A stretch of 64,000 bases of DNA from Flavobacteriales bacterium. Its GTDB lineage: Bacteria; Bacteroidota; Bacteroidia; UBA10329. The stretch is from NCBI GenBank assembly GCA_020635495.1, contig JACJZQ010000011.1:73656-137655 (forward strand). The letters run 5' to 3'. Positions 39,488 to 46,947 of the stretch are shown here, piece by piece. The position numbers were made by a program, and so were the translations under genes. Every line of letters begins with the position of its first letter. Position 1 is the first letter of the stretch. The notes beneath the pieces were generated by a model. The model searched no databases. It saw only the letters and a list, made by a program, of their open reading frames with translations, and had not been told where the DNA came from.

Positions 39488-39907
39488 TTATGGACGTTCT
39501 ACCTGAGAAAAGAAGAAATTTCCTTCAATCTCCGCGTTCTCATCGCTGTCAGAACCATGAACGGCATTCTTTGCTTTGCTTTCTGCGTAAAGAGCGCGGA
39601 TTGTTCCCTCAGCAGCTTCAGCTGGGTCAGTGGCACCGATCAAAGTGCGGAAATCAGCAACTGCATTATCTTTTTCCAATATGGCTGCAACGATAGGTCC
39701 TGAGCTCATGTATTCAACCAATTCGCCATAGAACGGACGCTCGCTGTGTACTTCGTAAAATTTTCCTGCCTGCTCTGCAGAAAGACGCGTGTATTTCATT
39801 GCAACGATGCGGAATCCAGCTTCGTTGATCTTTGCCAAAATGTTCCCGATGTTGTTGGCTTCAACTGCATCAGGCTTAACCATTGTAAAAGTTCTGTTTG
39901 TTGCCAT
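39488..39907 (-). CDS. ndk: Nucleoside diphosphate kinase
   Basis: A 139-residue enzyme that balances nucleoside triphosphates via a phosphohistidine. RTFTMVKPDAVEANNIGNIL is the ATP-binding start, FYGELVEYMSSGPIVAAIL the middle helix, and NAVHGSDSDENAEIE holds the catalytic His (near residue 116). Length matches the family of about 140-150. It is monocistronic: promoter-like TATTTTCG at 39938-39945 and a strong terminator at 39435-39468. The DHH phosphoesterase gene starts divergently 83 bp away. Confidence 0.97.
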   Translation of the reverse strand: MATNRTFTMVKPDAVEANNIGNILAKINEAGFRIVAMKYTRLSAEQAGKFYEVHSERPFYGELVEYMSSGPIVAAILEKDNAVADFRTLIGATDPAEAAEGTIRALYAESKAKNAVHGSDSDENAEIEGNFFFSQVERP

Positions 39908-39937
39908 TAGGTGTTTTTGTGTGTTTGAAATCGGCCG

Positions 39938-39945
39938 CGAAAATA
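39938..39945 (-). promoter_or_regulatory. TAnnTTTG-like promoter motif for ndk
   Basis: TATTTTCG on the reverse strand, one mismatch from the consensus, gives a leader of about 25-30 nt before the ATG at 39907. Confidence 0.45.
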
Positions 39946-39971
39946 GGAAAAACGAGCACGTTCCAATTGGT

Positions 39972-39979
39972 TAACTTCG
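39972..39979 (+). promoter_or_regulatory. TAnnTTTG-like promoter motif for the DHH phosphoesterase gene
   Basis: TAACTTCG, one mismatch from the consensus, ends 11 nt before the TTG start at 39991. Confidence 0.45.
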
Positions 39980-39990
39980 GCAGCGTTTAA

Positions 39991-41016
39991 TTGAAGACAG
40001 ATAGATTGAGCAAGACGGATTTTACAGAATTGAAAGAACTGCTCTCCTCACCCAAGAGGATAGCGATCGTGGCGCACAAAAGCCCGGATGGCGATGCCAT
40101 CGGCTCATCGCTGGGATTGTACCATTATCTGATCACAAAAGGGCACGAGGTTGAGGTGATCATGCCAAACGACTATCCGACTTTTCTAAAGTGGATGCCG
40201 GGCACCGAAAAGATCGTACTTCACGAAGGAAATGAGTCCAACGCGGAGGAACTGATAAACGCTGCAGAGGTGCTGTTCTGTCTGGATTTCAACACGCCCA
40301 ATCGCGCTTTTGGGCTGGAGGAGGTTATTCAGCGTTCGGATAACGTCAAAGTGATGATCGATCATCATCCGCAGCCGGATGGTTTTGTGGATTTCATGCT
40401 ATCGGATACATCATCGTGTTCAACGGCTCAGTTGGTTCATCGCTTTGCCGGAATGATGGGCGATTCGATTCCAAACAAAGAATCGGCAGAATGCCTTTAC
40501 TGCGGAATTATGACCGACAGCGGCAGTTTCCGATTTCCTTCTGTAACAGCCGAAACACATCGGGTTGTAGCCGATTTTCTTGATCTGGGTGTAAAGCAAG
40601 ATGAGGTTTACAATCTGGTCAATAACACCAGTTCTGAACACAGATTGAGGCTTCTTGGATACTGTGTGGATGATAAACTGACAGTGCTTAACGGATTGGG
40701 CACTGCTTTCATAACACTGACAATGGAAGAGAAAAAGCGCTTTCATTTCCAACAAGGAGATACGGAAGGCACGGTTAACTATCCGTTGTCCATTGAAGGC
40801 GTGAACTTCTCAGCTATCTTCATCGAGGCGGAAGGATACATCAAGATTTCGTTCCGATCTATTGGAAGTTTTGATGTGAACGAATTTGCTCGGGCACATT
40901 TTGAAGGTGGCGGTCATCGGAATGCAGCTGGTGCACGTTCCGATCTTCCCATGCAAGAAACCATCGATAAGTTCGTTTCGCTGGTAAAGCAGAATGCCAA
41001 TAAATTGAATTACTAA
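39991..41016 (+). CDS. DHH/DHHA1 phosphoesterase, NrnA-like oligoribonuclease / pAp phosphatase
   Basis: A 341-residue enzyme. RIAIVAHKSPDGDAIGSSLGLY contains the first metal motif, CLDFNTPNR the second, and MIDHHPQP the DHH motif; GIMTDSGSFRFPS gives another metal aspartate. The DHHA1 domain ends in HFEGGGHRNAAGA, the glycine-rich substrate loop. NrnA-type enzymes degrade nanoRNA and dephosphorylate pAp. The start is TTG at 39991, the first start codon in frame, supported by the upstream promoter motif. It leads the operon that continues into the two FKBP genes. Confidence 0.92.
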   Translation: MKTDRLSKTDFTELKELLSSPKRIAIVAHKSPDGDAIGSSLGLYHYLITKGHEVEVIMPNDYPTFLKWMPGTEKIVLHEGNESNAEELINAAEVLFCLDFNTPNRAFGLEEVIQRSDNVKVMIDHHPQPDGFVDFMLSDTSSCSTAQLVHRFAGMMGDSIPNKESAECLYCGIMTDSGSFRFPSVTAETHRVVADFLDLGVKQDEVYNLVNNTSSEHRLRLLGYCVDDKLTVLNGLGTAFITLTMEEKKRFHFQQGDTEGTVNYPLSIEGVNFSAIFIEAEGYIKISFRSIGSFDVNEFARAHFEGGGHRNAAGARSDLPMQETIDKFVSLVKQNANKLNY

Positions 41017-41027
41017 TGAACAACCTA

Positions 41028-41144
41028 CGTCATTGCGAGGGCATTAAGCCCGAAGCAACTAAGCGAAGCGTTCTCATTGCGTTCGCAATAATCTTTGGCA
41101 GGTTCGCACGAGATTGCCGCGCTCATTCTTCGCTCGCAATGACG
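41028..41144. repeat. REP-like inverted-repeat element, copy 2 (117 bp), inserted at a gene start
   Basis: Ends CGTCATTGCG (41028-41037) and CGCAATGACG (41135-41144) are the same terminal arms as copy 1 at 19331-19399. The inside is longer and mosaic, with CTCATTGCG next to TTCGCAATAATCT and later GAGATTGCCGCG. The right arm contains the ATG (41139-41141) used by the next gene. Confidence 0.85.
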
Positions 41145-41660
41145 CTGCTGTTGATGTTTGCTTTCGCATCCTGCGATACGCAGCCAGAACAGGAAAAACC
41201 CATCGACCCGAACCAGTACAAAAAGCCGCTGATGGAGGCCAACAAAGACCTAGTGGAACTGGAGGAGATCGACATTGAGAATTACATCAAGCGTCATAAA
41301 TGGAATGTAACCGAAACAGGTTCTGGCCTTCGCTACCTCATTTATGAGAACGGAAATGGTAAGCCGGTAGAGGAGAACAAGGTCGTTCAATTCAACTATC
41401 AAACGGAATTGCTGACTGGCAAAATCTGCTATTCTTCAGATAGTTTAGGCATCAAAGAGTTCCTTGTGGGGCGCGGTGGTGTTGAGAGCGGATTGGAAGA
41501 GGCTGTGCTCCATTTACGCGAAGGAGATCGGGCTAAAATAATTTTACCTTCGCACCTCGCTTTCGGGCTTGTTGGAGATGACGATTGCATCCCTCGAAAA
41601 GCGGTTGTTGTTTACGACCTGGAAGTGCTAGCAGTTTTAGACCCAATTAATAGAAACTAA
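41139..41660 (+). CDS. FKBP-type peptidyl-prolyl isomerase-like lipoprotein
   Basis: About 173 residues from the ATG at 41139. That start gives a compact lipoprotein signal (TLLLMFAFASC, then DTQPEQEKP); the frame is open 41 codons further up to 41016, but that extension is translated REP-like repeat and is very basic and cysteine-containing, unlike a signal. The body has an FKBP-like fold (YLIYENGNGKPVEENKVVQFNYQTELL, GLEEAVLHLREGDRAKIILPSHLAFG, AVVVYDLEVLAVL), related to gliding-motility GldI-type isomerases. Several FKBP active-site aromatics are not obvious, so catalysis is uncertain. It is followed after 7 bp by a second FKBP gene. Confidence 0.82.
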   Translation: MTLLLMFAFASCDTQPEQEKPIDPNQYKKPLMEANKDLVELEEIDIENYIKRHKWNVTETGSGLRYLIYENGNGKPVEENKVVQFNYQTELLTGKICYSSDSLGIKEFLVGRGGVESGLEEAVLHLREGDRAKIILPSHLAFGLVGDDDCIPRKAVVVYDLEVLAVLDPINRN

Positions 41661-41667
41661 GTTCAAA

Positions 41668-42495
41668 ATGAAGAAAATTACCCTATTGGCCCTGTTTGGC
41701 TGGATGTTGATGGTTGCCACCAAGTGCAACGATAAGAACGCCACCGAAGCGGCAACTGACGAATCAGGCGTTAGCCTTGGCGATACAATTACCACGGATT
41801 CTGGTTTGAAATACATTATCTGGAAGAAGGGAGATGGCCAGAAAGCAGAGGCTGGAGACAATGTTTCTGTTCATTATGCAGGCCGATTGACCAATGGTTC
41901 TCCGTTCGATGATTCGTACAAAAGAGGTAAACCTTTCGCGTTTCCGCTTGGCGGAGGACGCGTGATCAAGGGTTGGGATGAAGGAATCGCATACCTGAGC
42001 GTGGGAGACTCTGCCACACTTATTATTCCTGCAGAATTGGGATACGGTTCAATGGATCGGCCAACTATTCCTGCCAATTCTACGTTGATCTTTGATGTTC
42101 AATTGATGGATGTGAAGAAGGTTATCAAACCAGTTCCGTATGATGTGACCGGTAAAGACACCATCTTCACAGGCACGGGTCTCAAATACATCAGAATGAA
42201 CCAGACAGATGGTGCTTCGGTAACAGCAGGTGCTACCGTTTCTGTGCATTACACGGGCTATCTGTTGGATGGAACCGTATTCGATAGCTCTGTTTCGCGT
42301 GGCGAGCCGATCAGTTTCCCAATCGGAGAAAGCCGTGTTATTAAAGGCTGGGATGAAGGAATCGCTTACTTGAAAGTAGGAGAGAAGGCCCGATTGATCA
42401 TCGCTCCAGAGCTTGGATATGGCGCTCGTGACATGGGACCGATTCCAGCTAATTCAACGCTTGTGTTTGACGTAGAGCTGGTGGATGTGAAATAA
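41668..42495 (+). CDS. Tandem-domain FKBP-type peptidyl-prolyl cis-trans isomerase
   Basis: A 275-residue exported protein with a signal (KKITLLALFGWMLMVATKC) that may or may not be lipidated, because the residue before the cysteine is lysine. It has two complete FKBP domains: about 45-150 (NVSVHYAGRLTNGSPFDDSYKRGKPFAFPLG, VIKGWDEGIAYLSVGDSATLIIP) and about 165-275 (VSVHYTGYLLDGTVFDSSVSRGEPISFPIG, VIKGWDEGIAYLKVGEKARLIIA). The repeat of VIKGWDEGIAYL in both shows internal duplication. It should assist folding of exported proteins. A terminator follows at 42536-42563. Confidence 0.95.
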   Translation: MKKITLLALFGWMLMVATKCNDKNATEAATDESGVSLGDTITTDSGLKYIIWKKGDGQKAEAGDNVSVHYAGRLTNGSPFDDSYKRGKPFAFPLGGGRVIKGWDEGIAYLSVGDSATLIIPAELGYGSMDRPTIPANSTLIFDVQLMDVKKVIKPVPYDVTGKDTIFTGTGLKYIRMNQTDGASVTAGATVSVHYTGYLLDGTVFDSSVSRGEPISFPIGESRVIKGWDEGIAYLKVGEKARLIIAPELGYGARDMGPIPANSTLVFDVELVDVK

Positions 42496-42535
42496 TCCTA
42501 ATGCAATTGATTTCAAGTCGATAAGACATTAAATT

Positions 42536-42563
42536 AGGGGTTCACACGTTGAACCCCTTTTTT
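42536..42563 (+). terminator. Intrinsic terminator after the FKBP genes
   Basis: AGGGGTTCA (42536-42544), 5-nt loop CACGT, TGAACCCCT (42550-42558), then a T run. It closes the DHH-FKBP operon 15 bp before the sterol-desaturase gene. Confidence 0.9.
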
Positions 42564-42577
42564 ATTCTCAAAATCCA

Positions 42578-43822
42578 ATGAACCCCAACTACATCCTCTT
42601 TGCTATTCCCATTTTTCTCATCACCATTTTCGGAGAATTACTTCACAACTACATCAAGCAAGGCGGTAAGGATTTCAATTTCGAGGATAGCATCACCAAT
42701 CTGAACATTGGTATCGGTAGTCAGGCCATTGGTGCCATTACCAAGGCATTTTTGCTCATGTTGTACTTCTGGTGCTACGAGAACTACCGTTTGTTCACCA
42801 TCGATTTCAGTTGGTACAGCGTACTGATTGCCATTGTGGTCTTCGATTACATCTTCTATTGGGCGCACCGTTGGGGGCACGAATGGAACATTTTCTGGGG
42901 AGCGCATATCGTACATCATCAAAGCGAAGAGTACAACCTTACCGTTGCGTTGCGACAGAGTTGGTTCCACAATCTCATTGCGTTTCCGCTGTTTTTGCCA
43001 ATGCCGTTTTTAGGCATCGACCCGTTGAGTTTCGGGGCAGCAGCCGGATTGGTAACACTCTATCAGTATTGGATACACACCAAGGCCATCGACAGAATGC
43101 CCAAGTGGTTCGAGTACATTTTCAACTCGCCAGCGCATCATCGCGTACACCACGCTACCAACCAGCAGTATTTGGATCACAACTACGCGGCCACGTTCAT
43201 CATTTGGGACCGTATTCACGGAACGTTCATAGACGAAGAAGAGGAGTGCGTTTACGGAATCACCACACCACTCAAGAGTTGGAATACCGTTTGGGCCAAC
43301 TTCCATTTTTATGTCGAAATGTGGCAGGGCAGCAAGCAACTGAAAACGGTCAGAGAAAAGTTGGCGCTCATATTCCGTGGACCGGAATACCTCGGAAAAC
43401 TACTCGGACAAGTAAGCGATGGCAGCAAAAAGATGACCACCGCGGCCAAGAAATACGCAACCGAAACACCACTTCATCTGAAGATCTATGTAAGTCTACA
43501 GTTCTTGCTGCTTACCTATTTCCTAGCCGCATACATGGGCCAGATAGAGAATCTCACCATGTTCTACCAACTGGCATTCTTCTTCCTCATTTGTTTGAGT
43601 ACACTTTCCGTTAGCGGAATACTCGAAAACAAGCCTTGGTTCTATATCGTAGAGATTGCACGTTTCCTCATGTTCGTGCCTATTTACAACCTCTGCTACC
43701 GCAACTACTTTGCAGATTGGTACGATTACACACTACCGTTCTCTATCGTGATATCAGCCTTATTTACAGGTTGGATGCTGGTTGACCTGCTGTATTTGAG
43801 GAGGTTGCGAGTCGCTCACTGA
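42578..43822 (+). CDS. Sterol desaturase / fatty acid hydroxylase family membrane oxygenase
   Basis: A 414-residue integral membrane di-iron oxygenase. The eight-histidine signature is present: HRWGHEWN, HIVHHQSEEYN and HRVHHATNQQYLDHNY, set between membrane helices (VLIAIVVFDYIFYW, SLQFLLLTYFLAAYMG). Such enzymes hydroxylate or desaturate lipids, and alkylglycerol monooxygenase is the closest plan. The C-terminal 130 residues add about four more helices. Substrate unknown. It begins just after a terminator, so it has its own promoter, and it ends 91 bp before the second 21-bp repeat array; a small hairpin CGCGTT-TGC-AACGCG lies at 43833-43847. Confidence 0.93.
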   Translation: MNPNYILFAIPIFLITIFGELLHNYIKQGGKDFNFEDSITNLNIGIGSQAIGAITKAFLLMLYFWCYENYRLFTIDFSWYSVLIAIVVFDYIFYWAHRWGHEWNIFWGAHIVHHQSEEYNLTVALRQSWFHNLIAFPLFLPMPFLGIDPLSFGAAAGLVTLYQYWIHTKAIDRMPKWFEYIFNSPAHHRVHHATNQQYLDHNYAATFIIWDRIHGTFIDEEEECVYGITTPLKSWNTVWANFHFYVEMWQGSKQLKTVREKLALIFRGPEYLGKLLGQVSDGSKKMTTAAKKYATETPLHLKIYVSLQFLLLTYFLAAYMGQIENLTMFYQLAFFFLICLSTLSVSGILENKPWFYIVEIARFLMFVPIYNLCYRNYFADWYDYTLPFSIVISALFTGWMLVDLLYLRRLRVAH

Positions 43823-43913
43823 TTCGCTCGCGCGCGTTTGCAACGCGTCCGTCCAATCCTACCTGCAAGCCGAATGCTTCTGCTCAGAGTTCTTGTCGGT
43901 TAACTAACTGTTC

Positions 43914-44186
43914 GAGTTGATTTATGCACTGTCAGACTCAATTGATTGACTGCAAGATGCAATTGTGGCAGCGCCAGATGTAATTGTGGCAGAGCAAGAC
44001 TCGATTTATCCACTGTAAGAGTCAATTGATAAACCGCGAGACTCGATTTATTCACCGTCAGACTCAATTAAACGACTGCAAGACGCAATTATGGCAGCGC
44101 AAGATGTAATTATGGCAGCGTAAGACTCAATTAATACGCGGCAAGAAGCAATTTATAAACCGTAAGATTCAGTTAATAGATCTGTT
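43914..44186. repeat. 21-bp imperfect tandem repeat array 2, thirteen units, with 126-bp higher-order repeat
   Basis: Thirteen units start at 43914, then every 21 bp (43935, 43956 and so on to 44166) with no indels. The loose consensus is GACTCAATT, then seven variable bases, then a C-or-T-rich GcAA end. Units at 43956, 43977, 44082 and 44103 are of a second type containing TGGCAGCG. The order (A,B,B,A,A,A) occurs twice: 43935-44060 and 44061-44186 align as a 126-bp duplication (18 of 21 matches for each of the first three unit pairs, by hand). All forward and reverse frames I checked contain stops. It fills most of the 393-bp gap between the convergent sterol-desaturase and methyltransferase genes. 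Confidence 0.95.
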
Positions 44187-44215
44187 CAATGACTTTCGGA
44201 ACGAGACGGAGAAAC

Positions 44216-44923
44216 TCAGTTCCCCAACAAGAACATGCACGGCCGCTTGTGGAGGTCGATCTTCTGGGTTTTCCACTCGGCAATGGCCAATGTTTTGATC
44301 TGTTCCGTTTCTAGCGTAATGTCAACAGCCACGCACAGTTTATGGTTGGCGTTGCAGGTTTTAAGCACATCATCAAACAGCTTTTCGTTGCGATAAGGTG
44401 TTTCCATGAAGATTTGCGTGTAGCCCGTTTTGGAAACAGCCGAATCCAGATCGCGTAAGGCGTTTACGCGTTCCCGTTTGTCAATGGGCAAATACCCATG
44501 AAACGTAAAACCCTGTCCATTCAACCCACTACCCATCAGTCCGAGTAGAATAGAGGATGGGCCGATCAACGGAACAACCTTGATGTTGTATTTGTGTGCT
44601 TCCGCGATCAGGATCTGACCAGGGTCGGCAACGCCTGGGCAGCCTGCTTCAGACATGATTCCCACATCCTTTCCTTGTATCAGCAATTCAATCGGTCGCG
44701 AAATCTCGTGTTGCTTGGTTCGTTTGTCCAGTAGAATCAGCTCCAGTTGATCAAAATCGCGCTTACTTCCAGTGGAACGGATAAATCTCCGAGCAGACTT
44801 TTCGTTCTCAACTACCAAATATTCCAACTCATCAATAAGTCGGAGATTCAGATTCGGGAAAAGCTTGTCGTTGTTGGTTTCGCCCAGCGCAACAGGAATG
44901 AGATAGAGCGTTCCTGTGCTCAT
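44216..44923 (-). CDS. SAM-dependent methyltransferase of the tetrapyrrole methylase family (RsmI paralogue)
   Basis: A 235-residue protein. GTLYLIPVALGE and LIQGKDVGIMSEAGCPGVADPG match the SAM-binding parts of RsmI, the 16S rRNA 2'-O-ribose methyltransferase; VPLIGPSSILLGLMGSG, FMETPYRNEKLFDDVL and KRPCMFLLG complete the fold. It is shorter than E. coli RsmI (286), and Bacteroidota often carry this paralogue in addition to RsmI, so the target is uncertain. Its ATG overlaps the phosphatase stop by 4 bp. It is the last gene of the dnaA operon. Confidence 0.88.
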   Translation of the reverse strand: MSTGTLYLIPVALGETNNDKLFPNLNLRLIDELEYLVVENEKSARRFIRSTGSKRDFDQLELILLDKRTKQHEISRPIELLIQGKDVGIMSEAGCPGVADPGQILIAEAHKYNIKVVPLIGPSSILLGLMGSGLNGQGFTFHGYLPIDKRERVNALRDLDSAVSKTGYTQIFMETPYRNEKLFDDVLKTCNANHKLCVAVDITLETEQIKTLAIAEWKTQKIDLHKRPCMFLLGN

Positions 44924-45378
44924 TTCAACTCTTGTAAGAAAGCATCACAGGCGTAATCGAGCAGGTCGTAAACACGGTCAAAGCTGTCATCGTAGTACGG
45001 ATCAGGAACAGAATTTCCTTTCTTCTCACTACCGAAATCAAGGATCAACTTCACTTTGGCCTTGTCTTCGGCAGTTCTTGCCAAACTCAAAACGTTGGCC
45101 TTGTTGGAGGTATCCATCACCAAAATGTGATCGAAATGGTCAAAATCATCTGGTCGGAAAGGCCGTGAATTCTGATCGGAAATATCAATGCCGTTCTTCA
45201 GCATTTCTTCCTGTGCACGGCCATCCGGTTGTTCGCCTTGGTGCCATGATGAAGTTCCAGCACTGTCTATAAAAACGTCAAGGCCCTGAAGTTGGGCCTT
45301 GTGTTTGAGGATGCCTTCGGCCATAGGGCTTCGGCAAATATTTCCGAGACAAACCATTAACACACGAGGTGTGGCCAT
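44920..45378 (-). CDS. Low molecular weight protein-tyrosine phosphatase
   Basis: A 152-residue phosphatase. The P-loop VCLGNICRSP has nucleophile Cys10 and Arg16 (CX5R), and the general acid is in the VPDPYYDD motif near residue 124. The conserved IDSAGTSSWHQGEQPDGRA segment follows the P-loop. Such enzymes often reverse tyrosine-kinase control of capsule export, but here the gene lies between dnaA and a methyltransferase gene. It starts 3 bp after the dnaA stop and overlaps the methyltransferase start. Confidence 0.95.
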   Translation of the reverse strand: MATPRVLMVCLGNICRSPMAEGILKHKAQLQGLDVFIDSAGTSSWHQGEQPDGRAQEEMLKNGIDISDQNSRPFRPDDFDHFDHILVMDTSNKANVLSLARTAEDKAKVKLILDFGSEKKGNSVPDPYYDDSFDRVYDLLDYACDAFLQELK

Positions 45379-45381
45379 GGT

Positions 45382-46812
45382 TTATGACAGTTTTATCTTC
45401 TTATCGAGGTCTGCGATGTAACCGCGGAACTGCTTGTCAGTTTCAATAAGGTTGTTCACGGTTCGGTAAGCATGCAATACCGTTGCGTGGTCTTTTCCAC
45501 CGCACTGAGCACCAATTGTTGCCAAAGATGCCTTGGTCATGTTCTTGGCGTAGAACATAGCAATCTGACGGGCCTGAACAACTTCACGCTTACGCGTTTT
45601 CGACTTCATCAACTCGATCGGCATATCGAAGTAATCGGAAACCACTTTCTGGATGTAATCGATACTGATCTCGCGGGCGGTGTTCTTCACGAACTTATCG
45701 ATCATCTGCTTGGCAAGATCCAAGTTGATGGACTTCTTGTTCAGCGATGCTTGAGCCAACAAGGAGATCAATGCGCCTTCCAACTCACGGATATTGGTGG
45801 TAATGCTGTAAGCCAAGTACTCCAACACCTCTTCAGGAAGTTCAATTCCATCCTGATAGATCTTCTTGCGAAGAATGGCAATTCGGGTTTCCAACTCTGG
45901 AGCCGATAGGTCGGCTGCCAATCCCCACTTGAATCGCGATAGCAGACGCTGTTCCATGCCTTGCATTTCAACTGGTGCCTTATCGCTGGTCAGAACCAAC
46001 TGCTTACCATTCTGATGCAAGTGATTGAATATGTGGAAGAACACATCCTGTGTCTTGTCCTTTCCAGCCAAGAACTGAACATCATCCATGATCAACACAT
46101 CTATCATTTGATAGAAATGCACGAAATCGTTGGTTGTATTGTTCTTAACCGCATCAATGAACTGGTGCGTGAACTTCTCTGAGGAAACATACAGAACCGT
46201 TTTGCTCGGGTCCTTTTCCTTTATCTCAATACCAATGGCGTGTGCCAAGTGGGTTTTTCCAAGACCAACACCACCATATAATAGGAGAGGATTGAAAGCT
46301 GTTCCTCCAGGCTTGTTGGCAACCGCATATCCAGCAGATCTTGCCAATCGGTTACAATCTCCTTCAATGAAGTTGTCGAAGTTGTAATTCGAGTTCAGTT
46401 GAGATTCAACCTTAACCTTCTTAAGCCCTGGAATAATGAATGGGTTCTTGATGGCATCTGAACGACCAAGATCAATTGGCATGGTAACCGGCTGATTCTT
46501 AGTGGTGGCAGAGTTAGTAGGCACCTTTACAGAATATGGTTTCGAAGAGTTGAAACCGTTTTCCATTATGATCTGGTACTCTAGTCTTCCCTCAGTGCCC
46601 AACTCTTTCTTAACAGTCTTTTTGAGCAGGGAGATGTAGTGCTCTTCCAGCCATTCGTAAAAGAATTGACTTGGTACTTGAATTGTAAGGACGTTATCAT
46701 CAATTTTAATTGGAACTATTGGCTCAAACCATGTCCGATAACTCTGATATGGGACATTGTCTCGGATGACATCCAAACAATTGTCCCAAACTACCTTACA
46801 GTCTTTCTTCAT
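45382..46812 (-). CDS. dnaA: Chromosomal replication initiator protein DnaA
   Basis: A 476-residue AAA+ initiator. Domain I (VWDNCLDVIRDNVPYQSYRTWFEPI), a short linker, then the ATPase domain with Walker A (LYGGVGLGKTHLAHAIG, near residue 175), Walker B (VLIMDDVQFLAGK) and arginine-finger region (MEQRLLSRFKWG). The C-terminal helix-turn-helix that reads DnaA boxes has the family signature CGGKDHATVLHAYRTV. It heads the minus-strand operon dnaA-phosphatase-methyltransferase. In the 135-bp upstream gap I saw no TTATCCACA box and only loose promoter resemblance. Confidence 0.98.
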   Translation of the reverse strand: MKKDCKVVWDNCLDVIRDNVPYQSYRTWFEPIVPIKIDDNVLTIQVPSQFFYEWLEEHYISLLKKTVKKELGTEGRLEYQIIMENGFNSSKPYSVKVPTNSATTKNQPVTMPIDLGRSDAIKNPFIIPGLKKVKVESQLNSNYNFDNFIEGDCNRLARSAGYAVANKPGGTAFNPLLLYGGVGLGKTHLAHAIGIEIKEKDPSKTVLYVSSEKFTHQFIDAVKNNTTNDFVHFYQMIDVLIMDDVQFLAGKDKTQDVFFHIFNHLHQNGKQLVLTSDKAPVEMQGMEQRLLSRFKWGLAADLSAPELETRIAILRKKIYQDGIELPEEVLEYLAYSITTNIRELEGALISLLAQASLNKKSINLDLAKQMIDKFVKNTAREISIDYIQKVVSDYFDMPIELMKSKTRKREVVQARQIAMFYAKNMTKASLATIGAQCGGKDHATVLHAYRTVNNLIETDKQFRGYIADLDKKIKLS

Positions 46813-46947
46813 ACTTATTCGGTCAACTAGCTAAACGTTAGTGCTTTAAGAATTCCACTGCCAAAAGAAGCCTAGAATTGGCCTCATTTTGACCCCTTAT
46901 TGCGTGGCAAATGTTGGTAAAAGATTCATTAAAAAAAAACCAATTTG

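Noticed and set aside
42772..43614. A 280-codon frame inside the sterol-desaturase gene
   Set aside because: Same strand, other frame; the true gene has all histidine motifs, while the shadow is Arg/Gln-rich with no family match.
43914..44186. Array 2 as a CRISPR array or repeat-protein gene
   Set aside because: There are no unique spacers, every frame checked on both strands has stops, and there is no start codon with a plausible product.
46813..46947. oriC directly upstream of dnaA
   Set aside because: The 135-bp gap has no recognisable DnaA boxes and no AT-rich unwinding tract beyond a single A/T run near the metallophosphatase gene end.
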